This document shows, piece by piece, positions 52,162 through 60,849 of a stretch of DNA of 64,000 nucleotides. The translations under genes were made by a program, and so were the position numbers. Origin of the DNA: Paracoccaceae bacterium (GTDB lineage Bacteria; Pseudomonadota; Alphaproteobacteria; Rhodobacterales; Rhodobacteraceae); contig JACKKJ010000002.1 of assembly GCA_024236495.1 (NCBI GenBank), forward strand, positions 1-64,000, written 5' to 3'. Position 1 is the stretch's first letter; every line of letters begins with the position of its first letter. The notes beneath the pieces were generated by a model that did no database searches, was not told the DNA's origin, and was given only the letters and a program-made list of their open reading frames with translations.

Positions 52162-53249
52162 CACCCCAGCCCTCCCAGGTCGGCGACAAGTCCGGGCCTG
52201 ATGATGCCGCCCACGGCGGGGATCGAGCGGCCTTGACCCAGCACCTCGGTCAGCGCGTCGTAGCGCCCGCCAGAGGCGACAGGCGGCAACCCCGCTTCGG
52301 CCGAATGGAACGAGAACACGAAACCGTCGTAGTATTCGAGCGTCGTGCGCCCGTGGCTTGCCTCGAACGCCAGCGTACCCACGTCGATGCCGGCCCGTGC
52401 CAGCGCGTCAAGCCGCGCCTCCATCCGGTCGACGGCGGGGACGATGGCGGGCATGTCGCGCGCGAGGTCGCGCAGATGCGCCAGCGCGGCCGGACCCGGC
52501 GCTTCGAGGTTCAGAAGGTCTTCAAGCCGCGCGACCTCCTCGGCCGAGATCGGGGCAGCGGCCGCGTCTTCGGCCAGCGCGGCGAGGCGGGCGGAAATCT
52601 CCGCGGCGGACCGCAGCCCGAGGTGCGGGGCGGGGGCCGGCCGCGCGCCCTGGGCAAGCACCTTGATCAACGCGGCACGGCTGGGCGGCACCGGCGCGCG
52701 CCCGCCGAACCGGTCAAGAAGCTGGGTGAACCGGCGCGGCCGCCAGATGTGACGCAAGAGCGCCGCCTTGCGGGATTCCAGCGTCCGGAGGCCGCGGACG
52801 GCGGCGGTCAGGATGGCGATGTCGCCGGTCGCGGCACGCAGGCCAAGGGGGGCGAGAAGCCGCGCGAACAGCGCGAAGACCTCCGCATCCGCCGCCACGG
52901 GATTGTCGCGTTCGAAGACCTCGTAGCCGACCTGGACATATTCGGCGCGCCGCGCGCTTGGCCGTTCCTGCTTGCGGAAGACCTCGCCCGCATAGCAGTA
53001 GCGCGCGGGTTCGGCCCCGTCGGCCATGTGCATCTGCACGACCGGCACCGTGAAGTCGGGACGCAGCATCATTTCGCCGCGCAGCGGGTCGGCGGTCACA
53101 TAGGCGCGCGCGCGGATGTCTTCGCCGTAAAGGTCCAGAAGCACTTCGGCAGGCTGGAGGATATCAGCTTCCACCTCGACCGCGCCCGCCGCGCGGAACG
53201 CGGCGACAAGGCGCGCCGCCTCGACCCGGGCCGCGGCCTTTTCCGCCAT
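52161..53249 (-). CDS. hisZ: ATP phosphoribosyltransferase regulatory subunit
   Basis: A 362-residue catalytically inactive relative of histidyl-tRNA synthetase. It retains the class II fold (GEMMLRPDFTVPVVQMHM, PARYCYAGEVFRKQE, ASGGRYDAL) but not a complete set of aminoacylation residues or an anticodon domain. It binds short HisG and conveys feedback inhibition by histidine. ATG 53249 overlaps the hisS stop by one base, so hisS, hisZ and hisG are translated in one chain. Confidence 0.92.
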   Translation of the reverse strand: MAEKAAARVEAARLVAAFRAAGAVEVEADILQPAEVLLDLYGEDIRARAYVTADPLRGEMMLRPDFTVPVVQMHMADGAEPARYCYAGEVFRKQERPSARRAEYVQVGYEVFERDNPVAADAEVFALFARLLAPLGLRAATGDIAILTAAVRGLRTLESRKAALLRHIWRPRRFTQLLDRFGGRAPVPPSRAALIKVLAQGARPAPAPHLGLRSAAEISARLAALAEDAAAAPISAEEVARLEDLLNLEAPGPAALAHLRDLARDMPAIVPAVDRMEARLDALARAGIDVGTLAFEASHGRTTLEYYDGFVFSFHSAEAGLPPVASGGRYDALTEVLGQGRSIPAVGGIIRPGLVADLGGLG

Positions 53250-54739
53250 CAGCCCTGCCCCAGGATGCGGCGCACTTCCGTCACAAGGGCATCGCGCGCG
53301 ACCTCGGTCTGGGCGGGCTGGGCCTTCCATTCCTCGTGGCTGGCCTCGGCGGCGATCCTGGCGCCAAGGAACAGGTCCTTGACCTGCACCACCCCGCGCG
53401 CGGCCTCGTCCCCGCCCTGGATGATCGCAACGGGCGAATTGCGCTTGTCGGCGTACTTCAACTGGTTGCCGAAGTTCTTCGGGTTGCCGAGGTAGACCTC
53501 TGCCCGGATGCCGGCGCGGCGCAGCTCTGTTGCCATCGCCTGATAGTCGGCCATCCGGTCACGGTCCATCACGGTCACGACGACGGGGCCGCGCGTATCG
53601 GCTGCGATCCGCCCCTTGGCGCGCAGCGCGGCGAGCAGGCGGTCGACACCGATCGACACGCCGGTCGCGGGAACCGATTGCCCGGTGAACCGCTTGACAA
53701 GATCGTCATAGCGCCCGCCGCCCGCGACCGACCCGAACTGCCGCTTGCGGCCCTTTTCGTCGAGGATTTCGAAGGTCAGTTCGGCCTCGTAGACCGGCCC
53801 GGTGTAATAGCCAAGGCCGCGCACGACCGAGGGGTCGATGACGATGCGGTCCGGGCCATAACCCTGGGCGGCGAGGAGGTCGGCGATGCTTTGAAGCTCG
53901 TGCACCCCCTCCTGCCCGACAGCGGAGCCGCTGACGAGAGTCATCAGCTTGAGGATGGTTCCCTCGTTGTTGGCGGCCCTGGCATTCATGAAACCCATAA
54001 CGGTGTCAGCCTGTTCGTCCGACAGCCCGGCACCCTTGGTGAAATCGCCGCTCTCGTCCATCCGGCCCGCGCCGATCAGCGCGCGCACACCCGCATCACC
54101 GAACTTGTCGAACTTGTCGATGGCGCGCAGCACGATGCCGCGTTCGTGGGCGAACTTCTCGGGGTCAGCGGGGTCGAGAACGCCCGCGACCTCCATCACC
54201 CCGTTCAGAACCTTGCGGTTGTTGACCTTGACCACATAGTCGCCGCGGGGAATGCCGACGGCCTCCAGGGCGTCCGCCAGCATCGCGCAGATCTCCGCGT
54301 CCGCCGCGACGGAACCCGACCCGACCGTATCGGCGTCGCACTGGTAGAACTGCCGGAACCGCCCCGGCCCCGGCTTTTCGTTGCGCCAGACCGGGCCCAT
54401 GGCAAAGCGGCGGTAGGGCGCGGGCAGGTCGTTGCGGTACTGCGCCGCCACCCGCGCCAGCGGCGCGGTCAGGTCGTAGCGCAGCGCCAGCCAGTCCTGA
54501 TCCTCTTCCTGCCAGGCAAAGACACCCTCGTTCGGGCGGTCCACGTCGGGCAGGAACTTTCCCAGCGCCTCGACCGTTTCGACGGCCGAGGTTTCCAGCG
54601 GGTCGAAACCGTAGCGGTGATAGACCTCGGCGATGGTGTCGAGCATCGCCTTGCGCTCGCTCACCTCGGCGCCGAAATAGTCGCGGAACCCCTTCGGGGT
54701 CTCGGCGCGCGGTCGTCTCGGTCCCTTGTCCTTGGCCAT
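53249..54739 (-). CDS. hisS: Histidyl-tRNA synthetase
   Basis: A 496-residue class II synthetase. PKGFRDYFGAEVSERKAM opens the fold, PYRRFAMGPVWRNEKPGPG is motif 2, VVRGLGYYTGPVYEAEL is the histidine-binding HisA region, and GVSIGVDRLLAAL is motif 3. The C-terminal anticodon domain includes RAGIRAEVYLGNPKNFGNQL. It is longer than the E. coli enzyme, as is common in alphaproteobacteria. It is the first gene of hisS-hisZ-hisG, joining tRNA charging to control of histidine synthesis. Confidence 0.96.
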   Translation of the reverse strand: MAKDKGPRRPRAETPKGFRDYFGAEVSERKAMLDTIAEVYHRYGFDPLETSAVETVEALGKFLPDVDRPNEGVFAWQEEDQDWLALRYDLTAPLARVAAQYRNDLPAPYRRFAMGPVWRNEKPGPGRFRQFYQCDADTVGSGSVAADAEICAMLADALEAVGIPRGDYVVKVNNRKVLNGVMEVAGVLDPADPEKFAHERGIVLRAIDKFDKFGDAGVRALIGAGRMDESGDFTKGAGLSDEQADTVMGFMNARAANNEGTILKLMTLVSGSAVGQEGVHELQSIADLLAAQGYGPDRIVIDPSVVRGLGYYTGPVYEAELTFEILDEKGRKRQFGSVAGGGRYDDLVKRFTGQSVPATGVSIGVDRLLAALRAKGRIAADTRGPVVVTVMDRDRMADYQAMATELRRAGIRAEVYLGNPKNFGNQLKYADKRNSPVAIIQGGDEAARGVVQVKDLFLGARIAAEASHEEWKAQPAQTEVARDALVTEVRRILGQG

Positions 54740-54837
54740 CGTCCGGTCTTTCGCTTGCGGGCGCTCATCCGCCTCATCCGCGCGCGGGTGTAGCGGATGG
54801 GGCGGGGCGGGACAAGCGGCCCGGGGCGGCCGAGGCC

Positions 54838-55269
54838 TTATCTGAGGCCGATTTCGGACAGGGCGAGCGCCAGATCCTCGGGCAGGGCGCTGTCGCCTGC
54901 CCTGCCCTTCGGCAGATCGCGCGGCGCGTCCCCGGGGTCAAGGTAGCGCCAGCCCTGGAACGGGCGACGGGCGGCACCTTCGGTCCGGATCACCTCGGGG
55001 TCCATGACGATGCCGCACCGGCGCACCCCGTCGGCCCCGTCGATCTCCTCCAGCCGGACGATCCGCTGGCGGCAAAGGATCACCCCCTTGATGACCCAGT
55101 AAAGCGATCCGCCCGCCAGAACCTCGGCCTCGCGCTTTGGCCACATGCGGGTGACGTGGCGCCGTTCGCCGGTCGGATAGGGCGACGGATGGGTCCGGTG
55201 CCAGTCCACCAGATCCTCGACGCTGTCCGCGCCGACGCACAGTTTCAGGATGTGGACGAATCCGGCCAT
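54838..55269 (-). CDS. DUF1489 family protein
   Basis: A 143-residue soluble protein with the DUF1489 pattern: VHILKLCVGADSVEDLVDW, HVTRMWPKREAEVLAGGSLY and WVIKGVILCRQRI. The function is unknown. The ATG at 55269 begins MAGFVHILK; the frame continues upstream without similarity. It is divergent from nrdJ. Confidence 0.85.
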   Translation of the reverse strand: MAGFVHILKLCVGADSVEDLVDWHRTHPSPYPTGERRHVTRMWPKREAEVLAGGSLYWVIKGVILCRQRIVRLEEIDGADGVRRCGIVMDPEVIRTEGAARRPFQGWRYLDPGDAPRDLPKGRAGDSALPEDLALALSEIGLR

Positions 55270-55317
55270 TGTACCCCCAAGACCTTGGCATTCTAGTTGC
55301 CTGAGCCGCCAGATCAA

Positions 55318-55359
55318 GTTGACCCGACCACATCGGCCACGTTGACCTGATCGGTCGGG
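55318..55359. promoter_or_regulatory. Repeat-containing control region between DUF1489 gene and nrdJ
   Basis: GTTGACCYGA occurs twice in the same orientation 23 bases apart (55318 and 55341), and CCCGACC (55323-55329) can pair with GGTCGGG (55353-55359). The arrangement is operator-like. It does not resemble the NrdR box or a cobalamin riboswitch. Confidence 0.4.
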
Positions 55360-55402
55360 GGGCGTATCGTGGTCGCCCTTCCCAAGACCGCCGAGGATTC
55401 CC

Positions 55403-57667
55403 ATGACCGCTTTCGCCGCCCCTATCGCCGCGCAGATCTGGGACATGAAATACCGGCTGAAGGAGGCCGACGGTACCCCCGTGGACATCACGGTCGAGGA
55501 CACCTGGCGGCGCATCGCCCGGGCGCTGGCGGCGGTGGAAAAGGATCCGGCACAGTGGGAAGACCGGTTTTACGGCGCGCTGGCCGATTTCAGGTACCTG
55601 CCCGCAGGCCGGATCACCGCGGGCGCCGGCACCGGACGGTCGGTGACGCTTTTCAACTGCTTTGTCATGGGCACCATCCCCGACAGCATGTCCGGTATCT
55701 TCGACGCGTTGAAGGAAGCCGCGCTGACGATGCAGCAGGGCGGCGGCATCGGCTACGATTTCTCCACCATCCGGCCGCGCGGGGCGGCTGTTCACGGCGT
55801 CGCCGCCGATGCCTCCGGCCCGCTCAGCTTCATGGATGTCTGGGATGCGATGTGCCGCACGATCATGTCCGCCGGATCGCGCCGCGGCGCGATGATGGCC
55901 ACCATGCGCTGCGATCACCCCGATATCGAGGCCTTCATCGACGCCAAGCAGGATGCGGCGCGGCTGCGCATGTTCAACCTGTCGGTCCTCGTGACCGATG
56001 CCTTCATGGAGGCGGTCAAGGCCGACGGTCCCTGGGAACTGGTGTTCGAGGGCAAGGTCTTTCACACGCTGAACGCGCGCGATCTGTGGAACAGGATCAT
56101 GCGCGCGACCTACGACTATGCCGAACCCGGCGTCATCTTCATCGACCGTATCAACCAGATGAACAATCTGGCCTATGCCGAGACGATCGCGGCGACCAAT
56201 CCCTGCGGGGAACAGCCGCTGCCGCCCTATGGCGCCTGCCTTCTGGGGTCGGTCAACCTCGCGCGGCTCGTCGTGGACCCGTTCGGCGACGGCGCGCGGC
56301 TTGACGAGGACGCGCTGGACGATCTGGTGCGGATGGCCGTCCGGATGATGGACAATACAGTCGATGCCTCGCGCTTTCCGCTGCCGCAGCAGGCGGCAGA
56401 GGCGCAGGCCAAGCGGCGCATCGGCCTGGGCGTCACCGGGCTGGCCGATGCCCTCTTGATGGTCGGGCTGCGCTATGGGTCGCAAAAGGCCGCCAGGCAG
56501 ACCGAGGCATGGATGCACCGCGTCGCACGGGCTGCCTACCTCGCCTCGATCGATCTGGCGAAGGAAAAGGGGGCTTTCCCGCTTTTCGACGCAGACCGGT
56601 TCCTTGCGTCCGGCAACATGCGGCAGATGGACAGCGACGTGCGCGACGCCATCGCCAGGCATGGCATCCGCAACGCGCTTCTGACCTCCATCGCGCCGAC
56701 GGGGACGATCAGCCTTTATGCCGGCAACGTGTCCTCCGGGATCGAGCCGGTCTTCGCCTATGCCTACAAGCGCAAGGTCCTGCAAAAGGACGGAAGCCGC
56801 ACCGAGGAGGAGGTGGTGGACTACGCCGTCCAGCTCTGGCGCGAACGCTTTGGCGACAAGCCCCTGCCCGACCATTTCGTCAACGCCCAGACGCTGCCGC
56901 CCCTGGACCATGTCCGGATGCAGGCGGCGGCGCAGAAATGGATCGACAGCTCCATCTCCAAGACCATCAACTGCCCCGAGGAAATCAGCTTCGAGGCGTT
57001 CAAGGACGTCTACATGGCCGCCTGGGATCAGGGCTGCAAGGGTTGCACGACCTATCGCCCGAACGCGGTGACGGGGTCGGTGCTTTCCGTGTCGGAAAAA
57101 TCAGAAAAGGCCCCAGAGGCCGACAGCGGCGCAGAGGTCGTTTACCTGTCCGAACCCCTGGACCGGCCGCAGGCGCTGGAAGGGGCGACCTACAAGCTGA
57201 AGTGGCCCGACAGCGAACACGCGATCTACATCACGATCAACGACATCGTGCAGGGCGGCCACCGGCGCCCCTTCGAGGTCTTCATAAACTCCAAGAACAT
57301 GGAACATTTCGCCTGGACCGTCGCGCTGACACGGATGATCTCGGCGGTGTTCCGGCGCGGGGGCGATGTGTCCTTCGTGGTGGAGGAGATGAAGGCGGTC
57401 TTCGATCCGCGCGGCGGGGCATGGATGGAAGGTCGCTACATCCCATCGATCCTCGCCGCCATCGGCGGCGTGATCGAACGCCACATGGTCGCCATCGGCT
57501 TTCTCCAGGGCGAGGGGATGGGGCTGAAGTCAGACCCCAAGGCGCAAGTCATGGCGGTCGGCGAAGCGCCGCGCGGTCCGGCCTGCCCGGCTTGCGGGCA
57601 ATTCGGGATGCAGAAGCGCGAAGGCTGCATGACCTGCCCAAGCTGCGGCCATTCGAAATGCAGCTGA
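55403..57667 (+). CDS. nrdJ: Adenosylcobalamin-dependent class II ribonucleotide reductase
   Basis: A 754-residue single-chain reductase that makes deoxyribonucleotides with a radical from coenzyme B12, independent of oxygen. The catalytic barrel shows FNCFVMGTIPDSMSGI, GGGIGYDFSTIRPRGA, NPCGEQPLPPYGAC (with a conserved active-site Cys) and IAPTGTISLYAGNVSSGIEP. A C-terminal zinc-ribbon with redox cysteines (CPACG and CMTCPSCG) regenerates the active site. There is no N-terminal ATP cone. No B12 riboswitch precedes it; the enzyme itself uses B12 as a cofactor. Confidence 0.95.
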   Translation: MTAFAAPIAAQIWDMKYRLKEADGTPVDITVEDTWRRIARALAAVEKDPAQWEDRFYGALADFRYLPAGRITAGAGTGRSVTLFNCFVMGTIPDSMSGIFDALKEAALTMQQGGGIGYDFSTIRPRGAAVHGVAADASGPLSFMDVWDAMCRTIMSAGSRRGAMMATMRCDHPDIEAFIDAKQDAARLRMFNLSVLVTDAFMEAVKADGPWELVFEGKVFHTLNARDLWNRIMRATYDYAEPGVIFIDRINQMNNLAYAETIAATNPCGEQPLPPYGACLLGSVNLARLVVDPFGDGARLDEDALDDLVRMAVRMMDNTVDASRFPLPQQAAEAQAKRRIGLGVTGLADALLMVGLRYGSQKAARQTEAWMHRVARAAYLASIDLAKEKGAFPLFDADRFLASGNMRQMDSDVRDAIARHGIRNALLTSIAPTGTISLYAGNVSSGIEPVFAYAYKRKVLQKDGSRTEEEVVDYAVQLWRERFGDKPLPDHFVNAQTLPPLDHVRMQAAAQKWIDSSISKTINCPEEISFEAFKDVYMAAWDQGCKGCTTYRPNAVTGSVLSVSEKSEKAPEADSGAEVVYLSEPLDRPQALEGATYKLKWPDSEHAIYITINDIVQGGHRRPFEVFINSKNMEHFAWTVALTRMISAVFRRGGDVSFVVEEMKAVFDPRGGAWMEGRYIPSILAAIGGVIERHMVAIGFLQGEGMGLKSDPKAQVMAVGEAPRGPACPACGQFGMQKREGCMTCPSCGHSKCS

Positions 57668-57810
57668 AAGGGTGACTGCCCTGCCGGCAAGCTTGGTGAT
57701 GCAAACACCCGCGCCTTCCTGCTGGTGACCGACGTCCCGTCCTGCTGCGCTGCGACCGGCGGACATGCAAGAACGGGTGCGTGATACCAGCCATGTCTGG
57801 CGGGGAAGGC

Positions 57811-57842
57811 GTTGGCGTGGCTTCTTCTTGCGCCACGCCAAC
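57811..57842. terminator. Hairpin downstream of the kinase gene
   Basis: A perfect 11-bp repeat (GTTGGCGTGGC and GCCACGCCAAC) with a 10-base loop. It lies in the 221-base gap between the convergent stops of nrdJ and the kinase. No T-run follows on either strand, so termination is only one possible role. A second stem (CGGGCGGG with CCCGCCCG, 57855-57885) lies between it and the kinase stop. Confidence 0.5.
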
Positions 57843-57888
57843 GTCCGGGTCTTTCGGGCGGGTTGACCTTGCGACGGCCCGCCCGCGC

Positions 57889-60825
57889 CTAGGTCGCTGC
57901 CGTGGCCCTCTTCACCGCTTCGGCCTCGCGATTCTTGATCACCACCCCGACCAGATCGTCGATGAAGTCCTGTTTGATGTCGGGCTGCTCCCTTTGTACC
58001 GACGGGGTGCCAAAGCGCCGGCCGATCTCCTCGACCTTTACCTTCGACAGGTAGAACCTGGCATCCGGCCCCATGGCATCATAGATGTCCCTGTCGATGG
58101 CCTTGCGCAACTCGTCCATCTCCGCAAACCGTTCGTTGATGGCATTCAACCTCGCGGTGTCATCGGGGTCATCCTCCGACATCTGTTCCGACATGGTCTT
58201 GTAGAATTCGTCCTGCTTTTCGGCGATGCCCTTGACGATCCTGTCGCGCATGGCGATCGCGTCCTTCAGCGTCACGGTTCTCTTGTTGCCACGGATCGTG
58301 ACGTCGATCTTGATCTTGTTCTCGGCAACGGCGTCGTCCAACGCCTGCTTGCCCTTTGCCGCCTTGTCGGCCATCGCCTTCTTGATCAGGCCGTTCTCAA
58401 GGAGGTCACGCTGCCGCTTGTATTCCTCGAGCTCGCGTTTGGCGATCAGATAACCGTCGCGATCGTTGTCGTATTTTCGTTCGATCTCAAGGATCACGCC
58501 GCTCAGATCCTCGGCCAGATCCTGCAGTTCCTTGAGTTTCACCTGGTCCTGCGTGACCCAGTCGCGCGCGCGCGGGATTTCGCGGACCAGAGTCTTCTGA
58601 TCGACCGTGATCGTTTCTCTGGCAACCAGGACCGCCATCTGGTTGGACGCTTCCTGAAGGTCCTCGACATCGCCCCTTGCGTAGTCGCCGGTGGATTGCA
58701 TCAGGCTGCTCATCAGAACAGCTTCCAGCGACGGTCGTTCGTTCGGGTCGGCCGACTTGAGCTGCTTGACCAGCTTGCCCAACGCACCCGACTTGAAGTC
58801 GTTGGCGCCGGAGGGCGTCAGCCGCGCAACCATGCGCTCGATCATCCCCCCCAGCGCATAGGAATCGACGCGGGTGTCGAATTCTTCACCAAATGCCTCC
58901 GGCGCGTCATAGCCCTTAGTGACGTTGCCACCACGACCACGAACGATGCCGTCCTTGTCGCCGAAGGATGATTCCCCATAGTCGATGATCTTGATCCGGC
59001 CGTCCGATGTCATCATGACGTTCTCGCCCTTGATGTCGTGATGGACCAGGCCCTGGCGCTCCAGTTCCATGAGCGCCTTTGTCGTCTTGGTCAGCAGTTC
59101 CAGCGCCAGCACCTGACGGGCGGCTTCGGGGATCATGCCGGTCGATTCCATGATCGCGGTCGCGTTGGTCATGTCGGTCAGGTCGCCACCGTCGACATCT
59201 TCCATCACCATGTGAACCTGCACCGCGCCGTCCTTTTCGCTCAGCGCCGCACCCTTCATGTTCACGATCGCGCTGTCGGCCGGATCATCGGCATCGATCC
59301 CGTTCATGGCCCGCCGATGGATCCTCATCTCCTTCTTCATCTTCTCGACCTCACGCTCATCGAGCATGGTCTTGACCACGATCGTCTTGTCGCCCGACTT
59401 GTAACGGCGGGCCATGCCGTTGCCACCCGACTTGATCGTTTCGACAAAGGTGAAGGTCTCGCCTCCGATCGAAACCTCCGATCCATCCTCCTTCATCTTG
59501 TTCGGGGTTTCATCCACAAGTGTCTTTTCCAGCGTCTTGGCGGCATTGCTCAAGAGCGAGATCTGAGACTTGGTCAAACCCTTGGTCGACGAGGTGCCGA
59601 ATAGCTCGGCGCAAAGCATCTTCTGGAAGTCCTTCGCCGACTTGAGGGACAGGTCGAAAAGCTCGTCACTATCCGCATCTGCCTGCCCGATGAACGCCTT
59701 CAGCTTGTCCGAAGCCTCCCGTTGCAGATCTGCGGCCTGCTGATCCGGAATATCGTCGGGCAGCTTTTCATCGATTGCCACGAGATCTCCGAAGACCGCC
59801 GTAGACGAGAACGGGATTGGTTCTGGCGTCACATCGAATTCGCCCCGTTCCCCGCGTCTGGGCTTGAGCGACCGATCACGCCTGCGCTCCTTCTGGACCT
59901 GCGCGTCAGCCCATTTGAACCGCTCCGCTTCCCGCTCCACCAGACCAAGCCGGTTCTTGGTCGGATCAAGCACATTCTCACGAATTGCGAACTTGCTTGC
60001 CTCATCGGCATCGGCGGTCACATCGGCGCCTTCACGTTTCTGCCAGGCGCCCATGTCCTTGATCTCGAGCACGGCCTTTTCATAGGCAAGTGTCTGGGCC
60101 TTGACCAGGTCGGCTGCCACGCGCGCCTTTGCGAGCTTTGCGTTGTTGGCGTCAAGGATTGCCCGCGCCTTTTCGAACTTCGCCTTCAGGGTGGAAAACT
60201 CTGCCTCCCGGCCGGCGAATTCGGCGGCGGCAAGCATGCCCCCGATGCTCCGTGGTTCATTGTTCATGTCTGGCGTCTTGCACTCCGCCGTGAGACGGAC
60301 GAGGAGCTTGTGCGCCTCATCCACCATGCCCTTGATGCGTGGTTCCTCGGCGGAAAAGCTGGTCCAGGCCGCGATGGCGTCATCAAGCGTCGCCTTGTCC
60401 TTGGCTTTCTCGAACCCCTTCAGCTCGTTGAGCGCGGCGTTCAGGTTTCCTTCGATCAGGTCGTTCAGGACCACGCGATTTCGGATGGTCCTGTCGAAGG
60501 CGTCGATCATCAGGCTCAGCGATTCGAGGGCGATTTCCCTACCGCGCCCCACCACTTGCGCGCGAGCCCGCTTCTTGACTGAATCGAGTTGCTTGTAAGC
60601 CTTTGCGAAGTCACCGTTCTTGGCCACATCATCCGCGGCCTTGAGAGCATTCCGGACCTCGTTGTCATTGGTGGACCAGCTAAGGCCGAAGACCGCCGCC
60701 TTAACCTTGTCGCGTCGCCGGATGTACTTCGCGAACTCCTTTTCCACCGACTTCTTCCGGGTCAGGCGCCCCTTTTCGCTGATCGCCTTTTCAAGCCAGG
60801 AGCGTTGTTCGTCTGTCGCGGGCAT
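57889..60825 (-). CDS. Large protein with Hanks-type Ser/Thr kinase domain and helical flanks
   Basis: A 978-residue protein. Residues about 1-450 are helical, charged and of no known family. The kinase domain (about 455-712) has a Gly-rich loop (IKSGGNGMARR, 464-474), the ATP lysine K485 (TIVVK), the catalytic loop HHDIKGEN (595-602, D597 and N602 intact), DYG in place of DFG (615-617), APE at 641-643, and the ending DPNERPSL. Residues 713-978 are helical with coiled-coil character. There is no membrane segment or PASTA repeat, so it should be cytosolic. It starts 24 bases after the partner gene and is co-transcribed with it. The base composition is somewhat lower in GC than neighbours. Substrate and role are unknown; the partner is the obvious candidate. 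Confidence 0.8.
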   Translation of the reverse strand: MPATDEQRSWLEKAISEKGRLTRKKSVEKEFAKYIRRRDKVKAAVFGLSWSTNDNEVRNALKAADDVAKNGDFAKAYKQLDSVKKRARAQVVGRGREIALESLSLMIDAFDRTIRNRVVLNDLIEGNLNAALNELKGFEKAKDKATLDDAIAAWTSFSAEEPRIKGMVDEAHKLLVRLTAECKTPDMNNEPRSIGGMLAAAEFAGREAEFSTLKAKFEKARAILDANNAKLAKARVAADLVKAQTLAYEKAVLEIKDMGAWQKREGADVTADADEASKFAIRENVLDPTKNRLGLVEREAERFKWADAQVQKERRRDRSLKPRRGERGEFDVTPEPIPFSSTAVFGDLVAIDEKLPDDIPDQQAADLQREASDKLKAFIGQADADSDELFDLSLKSAKDFQKMLCAELFGTSSTKGLTKSQISLLSNAAKTLEKTLVDETPNKMKEDGSEVSIGGETFTFVETIKSGGNGMARRYKSGDKTIVVKTMLDEREVEKMKKEMRIHRRAMNGIDADDPADSAIVNMKGAALSEKDGAVQVHMVMEDVDGGDLTDMTNATAIMESTGMIPEAARQVLALELLTKTTKALMELERQGLVHHDIKGENVMMTSDGRIKIIDYGESSFGDKDGIVRGRGGNVTKGYDAPEAFGEEFDTRVDSYALGGMIERMVARLTPSGANDFKSGALGKLVKQLKSADPNERPSLEAVLMSSLMQSTGDYARGDVEDLQEASNQMAVLVARETITVDQKTLVREIPRARDWVTQDQVKLKELQDLAEDLSGVILEIERKYDNDRDGYLIAKRELEEYKRQRDLLENGLIKKAMADKAAKGKQALDDAVAENKIKIDVTIRGNKRTVTLKDAIAMRDRIVKGIAEKQDEFYKTMSEQMSEDDPDDTARLNAINERFAEMDELRKAIDRDIYDAMGPDARFYLSKVKVEEIGRRFGTPSVQREQPDIKQDFIDDLVGVVIKNREAEAVKRATAAT

Positions 60826-60849
60826 GCCTGCGTCCTTTCTGTATCGAGA

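Noticed and set aside
55270..55402. Cobalamin riboswitch ahead of nrdJ
   Set aside because: The gap is only 133 bases and has no B12-box-like sequence or fitting fold.
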